Source: CAYTLW01 sp964438735 (GTDB lineage: Bacteria > Myxococcota_A > UBA9042). Taken from it: 64,000 nucleotides of DNA. The notes under the pieces are model-generated. The model was not told the DNA's origin, made no database searches, and saw nothing but the letters and a program-made list of their open reading frames with translations. The stretch is taken from assembly GCA_964438735.1 (NCBI GenBank), contig CAYTLW010000008.1, positions 52,349 to 116,348 on the forward strand, in the 5' to 3' direction. A program made the translations under genes and the position numbers. This document shows positions 41,910 through 50,147 of this stretch, one piece after another (the first letter of the stretch is position 1; each line of letters opens with the position of its first letter).

Positions 41910-42549
41910 CGCCCCCGGCGGCCGTGGTGCTCCGGCCACGGACCAGCTGGTCGGCGACCTCTTCGACCAGCAGCTGCACCTCCAGCACGGCGGTGTTCAG
42001 CTGCCATTTCAGCATCTGGTGCAGCAACACGATGACCACGGCGACCATGATGCCGGCGGCGGTGGAGATCAGGGCCTCGGCGACGCCGATGGACACCACG
42101 TCGAAGCCCGCCGTGCCGGTCTTACCGATGTCGCGTAGCGCCTGCATGATGCCCAGCACGGTGCCCAGCAGGCCCAGGAAGGGGGCCATGGTGCCCAGCG
42201 AGGCGAGCAGACCCAATCCGCGCCGCAGGCGCAGCGAATAGCGCCGGGTCTCGCGGGCCATGACCTCGATGATGTGTTCGCGATCCGCCGCCCGCATGGA
42301 CAGCTCGACACCCTTGCCCAGGACCGGCGCCAGGTGATGCCCCGCGCCCGAGCAGAGCGCGGCCACGGTGGGCATGTCGCCGGCGGTGCAGGCATCGCGC
42401 ACCCGCTGGCCGAGCAGCTGTACATCCGGAATCAGCCCACGCAGCTTGATGAAGCGCTCGACGAACAAACCCATGCCGAGCGCGGCGACGCCTGCAAGGG
42501 CGTACATGGTGGGCCCGCCGCGGTCGAAAAGCCCTAATACCTCGTCCAT
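41893..42549 (-). CDS. ExbB/TolQ/MotA-type proton channel protein
   Basis: A 218-residue TolQ/ExbB protein with three TM segments (about 14-32, 110-135, 150-175). The long cytoplasmic loop and the conserved block GLLASLGTMAPFLGLLGTVLGIMQAL match the family. ATG 42549 follows AGAGGA. The C-terminal tail ends in Gly/Asp-rich sequence. Its stop lies inside the exbD start region, so the two genes are coupled and co-translated. The upstream region is divergent with the DHH gene. Confidence 0.93.
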   Translation of the reverse strand: MDEVLGLFDRGGPTMYALAGVAALGMGLFVERFIKLRGLIPDVQLLGQRVRDACTAGDMPTVAALCSGAGHHLAPVLGKGVELSMRAADREHIIEVMARETRRYSLRLRRGLGLLASLGTMAPFLGLLGTVLGIMQALRDIGKTGTAGFDVVSIGVAEALISTAAGIMVAVVIVLLHQMLKWQLNTAVLEVQLLVEEVADQLVRGRSTTAAGGDDGQP

Positions 42550-42680
42550 TTGTCCTCTCAGACGGCCGCCTCTCGGGCCGGGGCGGGGAGCATAGCAGAC
42601 GGCCGGCTTGACCGCTCGACCCCCAACCCCCAACTGCCGGCATTTGTGCCCATGCCTGCCGGGCGCTGGCCGCCCACGCG

Positions 42681-42709
42681 TTGACAGGTCCGCCGCGCAG
42701 GGCTCATCG
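42681..42709 (+). promoter_or_regulatory. Candidate sigma-70 promoter for the DHH gene
   Basis: TTGACA (42681-42686) is a perfect -35 box, followed at 17 nt by TCATCG (42704-42709), or at 18 nt by CATCGT. The -10 box is weak. It lies 59 nt before the ATG at 42768. Confidence 0.4.
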
Positions 42710-42767
42710 TCAGGCCTGCGCCGGCACGCCGTCGGCCATGACCGCCAGCGATGCGGTCCGGGGTGTT

Positions 42768-43775
42768 ATGCCGCGCTTGACCCTTCATCCCTTCGAGCCG
42801 TGGTTCATCAACCGTCTGCGCGCGGCGCGCCGACCTGTCCTGATGACCCATATCGACCCCGATGCGGACGGCATCGGCAGCCAGATCGCCTTTGCCGAGT
42901 CGGCCAGGCATGCCGGTGTGGACGTGCGCATCGTCAACGCCGATCCGCTGCCGAGCGCCTATGCCTGGCTCGACCCGGACGAGCGGGTGCGGCACTGGGA
43001 GGCGCGCGGCGAGGCCCTGGAAGAGGCCGATCTCGGCCTGGTCTTCGACGCTTCGGAAGCACATCGGGTCGGCGCGCCAGCCCAGGCGTTGCGCGATGCC
43101 GGGGTCGACATCTTCGTCCTGGACCACCACCCGGTGGCCGCCGATGCAGATGTGGTCGGTGCGGTGGATCCTTCGTTCTCGTCTACCGGCGAGCTCTGCT
43201 ATCGGCTGATCGAGGCGCTCGGCTGGCCAGTGGACGCGGCCGTGGCGCGCGGCTTGTATGCGGCCATCAGCTTCGATACCGGCTCGTTTCGCTTCCTGCG
43301 CAACCAGGCGACGACCTTGCGGGTGGCTGCTGAGTTGCTCGATACGGGACTGGACGCCGACCCGATTCACGAGGCCCTCTTCGCCAGCCGCCCGCCCGCT
43401 GAGACGCTTCTGCTGGGCCGCATCCTGGCCCGTCTGCAGTTCGCCGCCGAGGGCCGCGTCGCCTGGGTCGCGACCCCGCCTGAACTCTTCAGCGACCTGG
43501 GGTTGCCGGCCGGCGCCACCGGCGAGGCCATGCCGCTGGTGATCGGTATTGAGGGCGTCGTGGCCGCGGCCATGTTCAAGCCTGGCCGCGAGGCGGGGCA
43601 GTGGAAGGTCTCCCTGCGCTCAAAGAAGGCTGCTCGCATCGGCCATATCGCGCGCAAACACGGCGGCGGGGGACATGATCACGCCGCTGGCGCGACCCTG
43701 ACCGGCTCTCTGGACGACGTGTGCGCCACCGTACTCGCCGACTTGGAAGCGGCTGTGCAATCGGTGGTTGTATGA
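42768..43775 (+). CDS. DHH family phosphoesterase (NrnA/RecJ-like)
   Basis: A 335-residue DHH/DHHA1 enzyme, cytosolic. The DHH domain has THIDPDADGIGS, VFDASEAHRVG, and LDHHPVAADADVVGAVDP; the DHHA1 domain ends with KHGGGGHDHAAGATL. Such two-domain proteins are NrnA-type oligoribonucleases/pAp phosphatases or cyclic dinucleotide phosphodiesterases. The substrate cannot be told from sequence. ATG 42768 is one option; ATG 42738 would add 10 residues and neither has a strong Shine-Dalgarno. Its stop overlaps the BFD gene start. Confidence 0.88.
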   Translation: MPRLTLHPFEPWFINRLRAARRPVLMTHIDPDADGIGSQIAFAESARHAGVDVRIVNADPLPSAYAWLDPDERVRHWEARGEALEEADLGLVFDASEAHRVGAPAQALRDAGVDIFVLDHHPVAADADVVGAVDPSFSSTGELCYRLIEALGWPVDAAVARGLYAAISFDTGSFRFLRNQATTLRVAAELLDTGLDADPIHEALFASRPPAETLLLGRILARLQFAAEGRVAWVATPPELFSDLGLPAGATGEAMPLVIGIEGVVAAAMFKPGREAGQWKVSLRSKKAARIGHIARKHGGGGHDHAAGATLTGSLDDVCATVLADLEAAVQSVVV

Positions 43776-44035
43776 GCGACGACCCACGAGATGTCGACAA
43801 TCCCGTGGTCTGCTTCTGCAACGAGGTTCGACTGGGCACCATCGTCGACGCCCTGGTCGGCGGCGCCGATTCACTGGCCGACATCTACGACATGACCTTT
43901 GCGGGTTGTGGCCCGTGCGGCGGCAGCTGCCAGCCGGACCTGGCCGCGATCCTGCAAGATTGGCAGGCGGGCGACGAGGCCAGCGCCGCTGGCGTGGACC
44001 CCCGTCCCAGACAGGCTGGCGGCGAGCCGAGGTGA
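43772..44035 (+). CDS. BFD-like [2Fe-2S] protein
   Basis: An 87-residue protein with the bacterioferritin-associated ferredoxin signature: CFC (Cys14, Cys16) and CGPC (Cys46, Cys49), with a further Cys53. These four ligands bind a [2Fe-2S] cluster. The N-terminal acidic tail and C-terminal Arg/Gly tail are short. In enterobacteria Bfd moves electrons to bacterioferritin for iron release; others serve as modules in sulfur or nitrite enzymes. ATG 43772 overlaps the DHH stop by 4 nt (ATGA), so the two are coupled; a role in the DHH protein's pathway is unclear. A strong terminator follows at once. Confidence 0.85.
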   Translation: MSDDPRDVDNPVVCFCNEVRLGTIVDALVGGADSLADIYDMTFAGCGPCGGSCQPDLAAILQDWQAGDEASAAGVDPRPRQAGGEPR

Positions 44036-44061
44036 GGGGGCTTCCGGAAGCCCCCTTGTTT
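44036..44061 (+). terminator. Rho-independent terminator after the BFD gene
   Basis: GGGGGCTT (44036-44043) and AAGCCCCC (44048-44055) form an 8-bp stem with a CCGG loop, followed by TTGTTT. It starts directly at the stop codon of the BFD gene and lies 15 nt before the convergent pilin stop. Confidence 0.75.
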
Positions 44062-44069
44062 CTGCGGAG

Positions 44070-44621
44070 CTACTCGAGTTCGTTGTCGAGGAAGGGCTCG
44101 CGCATCTCGCTGCTCAGGAAGATGTCCGAGTAGATCCCGTCGACGTCGAAATCAGCACGCGCCCGGGCATACCACCAGTCTTTCGCCGGATTCTTGATGT
44201 ACAAGGTCGGCGGCGTGGTGGGATTGGCCGGGTCGCGACCCACCACCACGAACTGGAATTGCACCTCCTGGTTGGCCGGGTAGCCGGCGCCCAGGCTGCA
44301 CCAGCCTGGAAACGCCGCCTGGTTGCCCGCCAGATTGCAGTCGATGCCCCACAGATTGCCGCCCATCATCCAGTCCATGCTGGCCGGATGCCAGGTGGTC
44401 GGCGTGGTGCCGCTGGATACGTAGCGATGGTAGGTCTGGAAGTAGCTCTCCTGCTTGATGCGCACGTCACCGAGGAAGGCGATGGCCTCCTGTACACGCG
44501 CCCGGCGCGAGAATCGTTTGTACGAGGCCACGGCGATGGTGGCTAAAATGGCGATGATGACGACCACGATCATCAATTCGATGAGCGTGAAGCCGCGTTT
44601 ACCGGATCCGAAATGGCGCAT
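44070..44621 (-). CDS. Type IV pilin-like protein
   Basis: A 183-residue prepilin. ATG 44621 with AGGGGA upstream. The leader MRHFGSGKRG is cleaved after Gly10 by a prepilin peptidase, giving FTLIELMIVVVIIAILATIA, with Glu at position 5 of the mature form. The C-terminal region is small and Trp/Gly-rich, with two cysteines (DCN and GWCSLG) that may form a disulfide loop. It could be the major PilA or a minor pilin. No other pil genes are next to it; a PilB/GspE ATPase is at 51180. A sigma-54-like promoter lies 160 nt upstream, as known for pilA in Myxococcus and Pseudomonas. Confidence 0.9.
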   Translation of the reverse strand: MRHFGSGKRGFTLIELMIVVVIIAILATIAVASYKRFSRRARVQEAIAFLGDVRIKQESYFQTYHRYVSSGTTPTTWHPASMDWMMGGNLWGIDCNLAGNQAAFPGWCSLGAGYPANQEVQFQFVVVGRDPANPTTPPTLYIKNPAKDWWYARARADFDVDGIYSDIFLSSEMREPFLDNELE

Positions 44622-44783
44622 GATCCATTCCCCTGCGCCGGCCCAGTGGATCTCGGGGGGCAGGGTCGACCGGCGCGGGCCGTTGGGGCCGGTCCACCTC
44701 CGAACGGGACACGGCACTTGGCGTGCGCACCCGTGCGGGTTGCATTTCCAGCATGGCGGCTCACCGCAGACACGTCAACGAAT

Positions 44784-44800
44784 AGCTGTGGCCGTGCCAA
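44784..44800 (-). promoter_or_regulatory. Candidate sigma-54 promoter for the pilin gene
   Basis: Read on the minus strand, TTGGCACGGCCACAGCT places GG and GC exactly 10 nt apart, as sigma-54 requires. The -24 element is a full match to TTGGCACG; the -12 element CAGC keeps the essential GC but not TT. It is about 160 nt before the pilin ATG. The presence of rpoN at 35424 and a sigma-54 activator at 13524 makes it plausible. Confidence 0.4.
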
Positions 44801-44912
44801 CGTGGCCTCGTACGGAAGCGGAGCTTCGCCTGGCACCCCGTCTTGCGATGCGCCGCCGCTTGGGCGATTGTAGGCAGAACGTGGCCACCCGAGGGCACGA
44901 AAGGAGCGCGCC

Positions 44913-45494
44913 ATGAGCGATGCAAACGCCGCAGCCGAGCAGCGAGCTGCCTGCATCCGTCGCCTCGACGAGACCGTTGAGCGCATCCGGGCCCTGCTGG
45001 CAGAAGACCTGCGTGGGTACCCCGAACGAGAGATGCGCAGACGCTTCACCGCCGACCCGGTGCGCGCCGAGACCATCACCGACGGTGCGCTGGCCCAACT
45101 GCGCAAGGAAGCCACAGCGTTGGGTGGCAGCCTGGTCGAGGAGCTCGGCGCCGTGCTGGCCGAAGATTCCCTGTGGCGGGGCGGCCCCGCCGATCTGCCA
45201 GGCACCCGCGATCTGCGGCAGGTGAGCCACATCTGGGCCTCCCTGGCCCCGGTAGACGAGCAGGTGGAGGCCCTGGCCGGTCGCTGCGGTCTCGGCGGCG
45301 ACGATCGCGAGCCGGCAGGCTACGCACCCCCGGCACGTTTCATCGGCGGCCAGCACCTGCCGACCCTGGTCGAGACCTACGTGCGCGAACTGGGCACGCT
45401 GCGTCGCCTCGAAGAACAGGTCGCCGAAGAGGTGGCCATGGAGCAGAAGCGCTCCCTGAACGAGCGCTGGGCCCGGGCAGGCGAAGAGGGCTGA
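44913..45494 (+). CDS. Hypothetical protein, helical
   Basis: A 193-residue protein not matched to any family. ATG 44913 follows a strong AAAGGAGCG. The chain is largely alpha-helical with many Glu/Arg pairs (IRRLDETVERIRALLAEDL, LPTLVETYVRELGTLRRLEEQVAEEVA). No signal peptide, membrane segment or cysteine motif. It is divergent from the pilin gene and convergent with miaB. A cytosolic structural or regulatory role is possible; nothing specific can be said. Confidence 0.7.
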   Translation: MSDANAAAEQRAACIRRLDETVERIRALLAEDLRGYPEREMRRRFTADPVRAETITDGALAQLRKEATALGGSLVEELGAVLAEDSLWRGGPADLPGTRDLRQVSHIWASLAPVDEQVEALAGRCGLGGDDREPAGYAPPARFIGGQHLPTLVETYVRELGTLRRLEEQVAEEVAMEQKRSLNERWARAGEEG

Positions 45495-45509
45495 GCCCAC
45501 ACCGCAATC

Positions 45510-46943
45510 TCAATTCAGGTTCAGCAAGCGACCGCTCAGCGAGTGGCGACCCACCCGTTCGACCTGGACCCGACCCACGCGGCCCGGCCAGGTCAACATG
45601 GCGCTGGCGTCGCTCGCCGCCACGTGCACCTTGACGTTCTGTCCGGTGCGACCCATGACCTGAGGTGGTCCGCCGAGCGAGCTCATCGTCGCACCCAACG
45701 CGGGTGGCCGGCGCGCCGAGGGGCCTTCGAAGAGCACGTCGACCTCCTGGTTGGCGTGGCTGGCCATCCACCGGGCAGTCAGATCGTTCTGCAGCTTCTG
45801 GACGCGCTGCAATCGCTCCTTCTTGACCGCTAGCGGCACGTCGTCCTCGATGCGCGCCGCCGCCGTGCCCGGCCGCTCGGAGTAGATGAACGAGAAGATC
45901 GTCGCAAAGCGCAGCTCGGCCAGCAGATTCAGCGTGCACTGAAAGTCGTCTTCGGTCTCGCCGGGGAAGCCGACGATGATGTCGGTGGACATGGCGATTT
46001 CCGGCCGCGCCCGCCGCAACGAGGCCACCTGATCGCGCAGCTGCTCGACGCTGTGGCTGCGCCGCATCATGCGCACGATGCGCTCGGACCCCGCCTGCAC
46101 CGGTAGATGCATCCACGGCGCCAGCCGGGGCAGGTCGCCGAATGCCTCGATGAGATGTGGACTGCAATCCATGGGATGGCTGGTGGTGAAGCGGATTCGC
46201 GCCAGGCCGTCGATGTCGTGCACCTGGCGCAGCAAGCCGGCGAAATCCGGTTCGGCGCCGCGCCAGTCCTTGCCGTAACTGTTGACGTTCTGGCCCAGCA
46301 ACGTGACCTCGCGCACGCCGTGCTCGACCAGCAGCCGCACCTCGGCGACCACCTCGGCCGAGGGTTTGCTCACCTCCCGACCGCGGGTCGTCGGCACGAT
46401 GCAGAAGGCGCAGAACTTGTTGCACCCCTTCATCACGGTCACGAAGGACGTCACCCGCCCGTCGGTGGGCGGCTCCGGCTGCACGAAGCGATACTGCTTG
46501 CGATGCGTGAGCTCGATCTCCAGCCGCCGCGTCCGGGTGTCGCGGATGTCGGCCACCAGCGCTGGCAGGCGGGTCAACTGGTCGGGGCCGAGCACCAGGT
46601 CCAACTGCGGGAACCTGCGCAGGAGCGTGGCGCCCTCCTGCTGGGCGACACAGCCCGCCACGCCGATGACCAGGTCGGAGTTATGCTCTCGCAGCACCTT
46701 GAGCTTGCCAACGGCCGACTCCATCTTGTGCTCACTTTTATCGCGCACGCTGCAGGTGTTGATCAGGATGAGATCGGCCAGGCTGTAGTCGGTCGTGGCC
46801 CGATAGCCGTGCCGTCCGAGCGACTCGGCCATGCGCTCGCTGTCGTAGACGTTCATCTGGCAGCCGATCGTCTCGATCGCGTAGAAGCGTTCGCGATCGC
46901 GACGGCTGAGTTCCGTCGCGCCGATGAGCCTGGACGCGCTCAC
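45510..46943 (-). CDS. miaB: tRNA-2-methylthio-N6-dimethylallyladenosine synthase MiaB
   Basis: A 477-residue radical SAM methylthiotransferase that adds the 2-methylthio group to ms2i6A37 of tRNA. The N-terminal UPF0004 domain has Cys28, Cys64 and Cys98, which hold the second [4Fe-4S] cluster; the radical SAM cluster is bound by CNKFCAFC (Cys174, Cys178, Cys181). A C-terminal TRAM domain is present (about residues 395-475). Start is GTG 46943, overlapping the upstream lipoprotein gene stop by 4 nt (GTGA). Length is slightly above the usual 440-475. Confidence 0.96.
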   Translation of the reverse strand: MSASRLIGATELSRRDRERFYAIETIGCQMNVYDSERMAESLGRHGYRATTDYSLADLILINTCSVRDKSEHKMESAVGKLKVLREHNSDLVIGVAGCVAQQEGATLLRRFPQLDLVLGPDQLTRLPALVADIRDTRTRRLEIELTHRKQYRFVQPEPPTDGRVTSFVTVMKGCNKFCAFCIVPTTRGREVSKPSAEVVAEVRLLVEHGVREVTLLGQNVNSYGKDWRGAEPDFAGLLRQVHDIDGLARIRFTTSHPMDCSPHLIEAFGDLPRLAPWMHLPVQAGSERIVRMMRRSHSVEQLRDQVASLRRARPEIAMSTDIIVGFPGETEDDFQCTLNLLAELRFATIFSFIYSERPGTAAARIEDDVPLAVKKERLQRVQKLQNDLTARWMASHANQEVDVLFEGPSARRPPALGATMSSLGGPPQVMGRTGQNVKVHVAASDASAMLTWPGRVGRVQVERVGRHSLSGRLLNLN

Positions 46944-47530
46944 TTCGTGGCCTGCGCCGGTGCGCCGATGTCCGGCTTGTGAATGCGCCAGTGCAGCCCT
47001 TCGAAGCGCATGGTCAGGACCTTGCTCTTGCCGGCTGCGTCGCTGACGGTGACCTTTTGCTCCAGGGTCCGACCGTCGGCGGGTTTGTGGGGGGGGAGCG
47101 GCGGCGGCCCCACCTTCATCGCCACGGGATTGTGCAGGGCGAACGTGGCCACGGGATCAGCGATATGCAGCGCCCGTTCGCCGGCGCCGGCCCGGGTCGG
47201 CGGTGGTCGCAGCAGGTCAAAGCCGCGTTTGCCGATTGGTTTGGCGCGCTGTTGCAGGCGGTTCCGGGTCGCGGCGCTGAGCTGCAACCACGCCGCCTCC
47301 ACCTCGCCTTTGCTGGCTGCGCGGATGAATCGCTGTACACCATCGACCGCCGCTGCGGTGCGCTTGGCGGTGGGCTGGCTGAAGGTCCACGTGCTCTTGG
47401 GTTCGCCATCGAGCCGATCCAGCTGCGGACCGGCACAGCACGTCAGCGCGCCGACCACCGCGATGCCCGCCAGGCGGGCGCCGATGTCGAAACCCGCTGT
47501 GCTGAGCCGCTGCTTCATCCGCTGCTTCAT
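46940..47530 (-). CDS. Lipoprotein of unknown function
   Basis: A 196-residue probable lipoprotein. ATG 47530 has GGGAG upstream; a second in-frame ATG four codons later (MKQRMKQR) lies in a 12-bp tandem repeat, so the exact start could shift. The hydrophobic core IAVVGALTCCAG ends in a lipobox (ALTC or LTCC). The remainder contains helices (AAAVDGVQRFIRAASKGEVEAAWLQLSAATRN) and Pro/Lys stretches, then a beta end (KSKVLTMRFEGLHWRIHKPDIG) typical of the NTF2-like or DUF4878-type lipoproteins; this is a weak resemblance. It overlaps miaB by 4 nt. Confidence 0.68.
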   Translation of the reverse strand: MKQRMKQRLSTAGFDIGARLAGIAVVGALTCCAGPQLDRLDGEPKSTWTFSQPTAKRTAAAVDGVQRFIRAASKGEVEAAWLQLSAATRNRLQQRAKPIGKRGFDLLRPPPTRAGAGERALHIADPVATFALHNPVAMKVGPPPLPPHKPADGRTLEQKVTVSDAAGKSKVLTMRFEGLHWRIHKPDIGAPAQATK

Positions 47531-47542
47531 CCGCTGCTCCCG
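47507..47542 (-). repeat. 12-bp tandem repeat at a start codon
   Basis: CCGCTGCTTCAT (plus strand) is at 47507-47518 and 47519-47530; a degenerate third copy, CCGCTGCTCCCG, follows at 47531-47542. On the minus strand the units encode Met-Lys-Gln-Arg at the start of the lipoprotein gene, so slippage would change its N-terminus. Confidence 0.75.
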
Positions 47543-47624
47543 CCGGTCGTGCCAGCGTCGGCCGTTGTATACGGCAAGCGAACCTGGATGTGTAGCGGAG
47601 ATCGGCGGCAGGGCAGCGGAGGAC

Positions 47625-49499
47625 TCAGAAACCCTCTTGGCGGACGGCTGTGAAGTCGCCCTTGAACGGGTTGCCCGGCGTGCCGGAGATGATCTGACCC
47701 TGCCACCAGCCGTCGACCATGCGATCGACCTTCAGATCGCCATCCCAGTCCTTGCCCTTGGACGCCTTGGGCAGGTCGTCGACCATGATGCAGCCGCCGT
47801 TGAGCATCAGCTTGGAGTCCAGGGACAGGCCCAGCAGCGCCTGCTCGATGGGCAGCACCAGCAGCGATACGGCGCTATCGCATGCCTTCTTCACCGTCTT
47901 TTCCTTGACCCCGATCTTGCCCAGGACCGACCCGCCGATGCCCTTGGCGATGCCTGCACAGTTCACCAGCTTGCTCATGGCGCCGCTGAACGAGGTCTCG
48001 CCCGTGATCTTCTTGAGGATCACATGGGTGAGCACGTACATGATCAGCTTGCCGTAGTTCAGCTTGATGGTGCTGGAGTCGATGGTCAGCTTGGTCTGCG
48101 CCGAGATGGTGCCCGTCAGCGTGCCCGCGAGCAGATCCAGCGGGAAGTTCGGATCGTTGATCGCCCCCTTCATGTCGAGCGGGATCTTGCCGCACTCGGC
48201 GTATTTCGGATCCTTCTTGTCGCAACCCAGCTTCCAGTACAGGTTCACGCCGGTGAAGTTGATCTCGCCCTTGACGAAGTAGTCATTGGAGAGCTTGAAG
48301 ATCTTCAAAATGCCGAGCATCTCCAGCTTCTTCACCACCTGCAGCACGTCCTGGCCGATCTGGAAGAAGTCCTGCAGCCAGCTCGGCGAGCTGTTCAGCA
48401 GCCACTTCGTCACCACCTTGGCCAGCTGCTTCTCGAACAGGCTGAAGGCGGCGTCGACCAGGATGCCGGGCACGAACTGCTTGATGAGATTCTTGACCTG
48501 GTCGATGATGAACGCGCCGGGATCATAGAAGATCTGAACCGCCGTATCGAGGATCTTGCCGAGCTGCCCCGGGATGGCGCCGGTGAAGTCGAAGTGATTG
48601 ACCATGTCGTAGGAGCCCGACGCCAGCAGGGTCAGGGTCTTGACGGTGATCGTCACATCGGTGGTCTGGCCATCGACCACGAGGATGCCGTCGGCACAGC
48701 CGGCCGCGGCGAGGTGATTGGCGCCGTCCATGGCGATGACGTAGACGCCGTACTTCTTGGACGCGGCGAGATCGATGAACTCGGGTTTGTCGTTGAGGAA
48801 GGCGGCCTTGCTGGCCAGGTAGCCGGCGGGCGGCCAGACCGGCTTGAAGGAGGCGCAGGTGAAGGGCATCGGCATGATGCGTACGACCACCTGGGCCAGC
48901 TGCACCTGGTTGTCGTACGCCATCGTGACGCGGATGTTGCCCTTGGGCGTGTCGGTGACCTTGATGTCGACGTAGGCCGGCTCGGCACCCTCGCAGGTGA
49001 TCTTGATCTTGTAGTCGGCGAGCGGGTCCTTGTTCGCTCGGAAGACGTTGCCGGTCAGGCCCTTGTTATCCGTGGCCGTCATCATGGCGTCCAGGCTGCC
49101 CTTGCCCGGGCCCCCATTTGCCGACGTGTTTTCGGCGAGCTCGTACAGCACCGCCACGTTGCCCGCCGGCGATCCGGCCGTGTAATCGATGACCTTGACG
49201 TTGATGGGCAGGATCGCGCTCGGCCCGATCACCTGTGGCAGGTCGGTGTTCAGCAGCACGATGATCTCGCGCTTGACCGTCACGTTGGTCGGATTTCGAT
49301 TGCCGCCCTGGCCGGTGTCGACCGGCCCGGCTGTGCCACCGGCGTCGAATCCGCCGACGAAGTTGGCGCCGATATCACCCCGCGCATCGGACATCACCAC
49401 GATGCCCTGCACGAACTCATTGCCGCATGCCTGAAGGCCAAAACAGGCCAACAGGGCGGCTGCCGTGGCGATCATCTGGGGTGAACGGTTGCGAGACAT
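47625..49499 (-). CDS. Large lipoprotein with N-terminal beta domains and helical C-terminus
   Basis: A 624-residue lipoprotein. ATG 49499 follows GGAG; lipobox LQAC (about residue 25). Residues about 60-280 are beta-rich, with Ig-like/Big-type strands (VKREIIVLLNTDLPQVIGPSAIL, TVTITVKTLTLL-like). The C-terminal half is more helical (LIKQFVPGILVDAAFSLFEKQLAKVVTKWLLNSSP) with a conserved-looking CDKKDPKYAECGK pair and a CIMVDDL segment. No known enzymatic motif. It stands alone, divergent from the small histone-like gene and 94 nt upstream of the next lipoprotein gene. Confidence 0.75.
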   Translation of the reverse strand: MSRNRSPQMIATAAALLACFGLQACGNEFVQGIVVMSDARGDIGANFVGGFDAGGTAGPVDTGQGGNRNPTNVTVKREIIVLLNTDLPQVIGPSAILPINVKVIDYTAGSPAGNVAVLYELAENTSANGGPGKGSLDAMMTATDNKGLTGNVFRANKDPLADYKIKITCEGAEPAYVDIKVTDTPKGNIRVTMAYDNQVQLAQVVVRIMPMPFTCASFKPVWPPAGYLASKAAFLNDKPEFIDLAASKKYGVYVIAMDGANHLAAAGCADGILVVDGQTTDVTITVKTLTLLASGSYDMVNHFDFTGAIPGQLGKILDTAVQIFYDPGAFIIDQVKNLIKQFVPGILVDAAFSLFEKQLAKVVTKWLLNSSPSWLQDFFQIGQDVLQVVKKLEMLGILKIFKLSNDYFVKGEINFTGVNLYWKLGCDKKDPKYAECGKIPLDMKGAINDPNFPLDLLAGTLTGTISAQTKLTIDSSTIKLNYGKLIMYVLTHVILKKITGETSFSGAMSKLVNCAGIAKGIGGSVLGKIGVKEKTVKKACDSAVSLLVLPIEQALLGLSLDSKLMLNGGCIMVDDLPKASKGKDWDGDLKVDRMVDGWWQGQIISGTPGNPFKGDFTAVRQEGF

Positions 49500-49605
49500 A
49501 CTGGCTCCAGCGCCGCGCGAGGGTACCATCTACCGCCCTGACACGACAGTGATCCGCGACAACGCTCACACTTGTTGGAAGTCCTTCACAGGGTCCGCCG
49601 CGAAC

Positions 49606-49634
49606 TTGAGAACTCGTCGATCTCGGGCTAAGGT
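49606..49634 (+). promoter_or_regulatory. Candidate sigma-70 promoter for the gene at 49705
   Basis: TTGAGA (49606-49611) and TAAGGT (49629-49634) with a 17-nt spacer, 71 nt before the ATG. The -35 box matches five of six positions. Confidence 0.5.
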
Positions 49635-49704
49635 CGCGCCAGCCGTCGCCCACACCAGTCGCGACCCCACACTGCGGCGCGGCAAGCCCCGGAGGAACCT
49701 CGAC

Positions 49705-50094
49705 ATGGCGAGCATCAGCCACGACGATCTCATCAAAGCCCTCGAGCTTCGCTACGACTACCTGAGCGCCCGCACCATGGCAGGCGCGCTGCTGTCCGGC
49801 GCTGGTGTCACCAAGGCCGACAGCTACGACGGTAAAGCTGTCAGCAGCCTGGCCGGCGCCTGCGAGTCGGTGATCGGCGCGGGTGCCGAGGCGGTTGTCG
49901 CCGCGCTCGGCGGGGGCGGCGCACCGGCAGCCAAAGCCGAAGCCGCACCGGCCAAAGCCGAAAAGGCCGAAAAGAAGCCCGAGGCCAAAGCTGACGACGA
50001 GGCAGAAAAGGCCGACGCCAAGCCCGCCAAGAAGCCGGCCGCCAAAGAGAAGCCAGCGAAGAAGCCGGCCGCCAAGGGCAAGAAGAAGAAGTAA
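49705..50094 (+). CDS. Small protein with histone H1-like Lys/Ala/Pro tail
   Basis: A 129-residue protein. ATG 49705 follows GGAGG. Residues 1-70 form a compact helical, Ala/Gly-rich domain (DDLIKALELRYDYLSARTMAGALLSGAG, DGKAVSSLAGACESVIGAGAEAVVAALGGGG). Residues about 72-129 are a disordered tail of AKAE and PAKKPAAK-type repeats ending in GKKKK, resembling histone H1 and AlgP/Hc1-like DNA-binding tails. DNA or RNA binding is likely for the tail. The N-terminal domain is not recognised. Promoter at 49606. Confidence 0.7.
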   Translation: MASISHDDLIKALELRYDYLSARTMAGALLSGAGVTKADSYDGKAVSSLAGACESVIGAGAEAVVAALGGGGAPAAKAEAAPAKAEKAEKKPEAKADDEAEKADAKPAKKPAAKEKPAKKPAAKGKKKK

Positions 50095-50147
50095 TCATTG
50101 TCGACCCCTGCGACCTCTGCTAGAGAGGGCCTCCGTTGGAGGTGCCC

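Noticed and set aside
44832..44847. Sigma-54-like TGGCACCCCGTCTTGC before the gene at 44913
   Set aside because: The GG and GC pairs are 11 nt apart; sigma-54 needs 10. Upstream of an unknown cytosolic gene it has no support.
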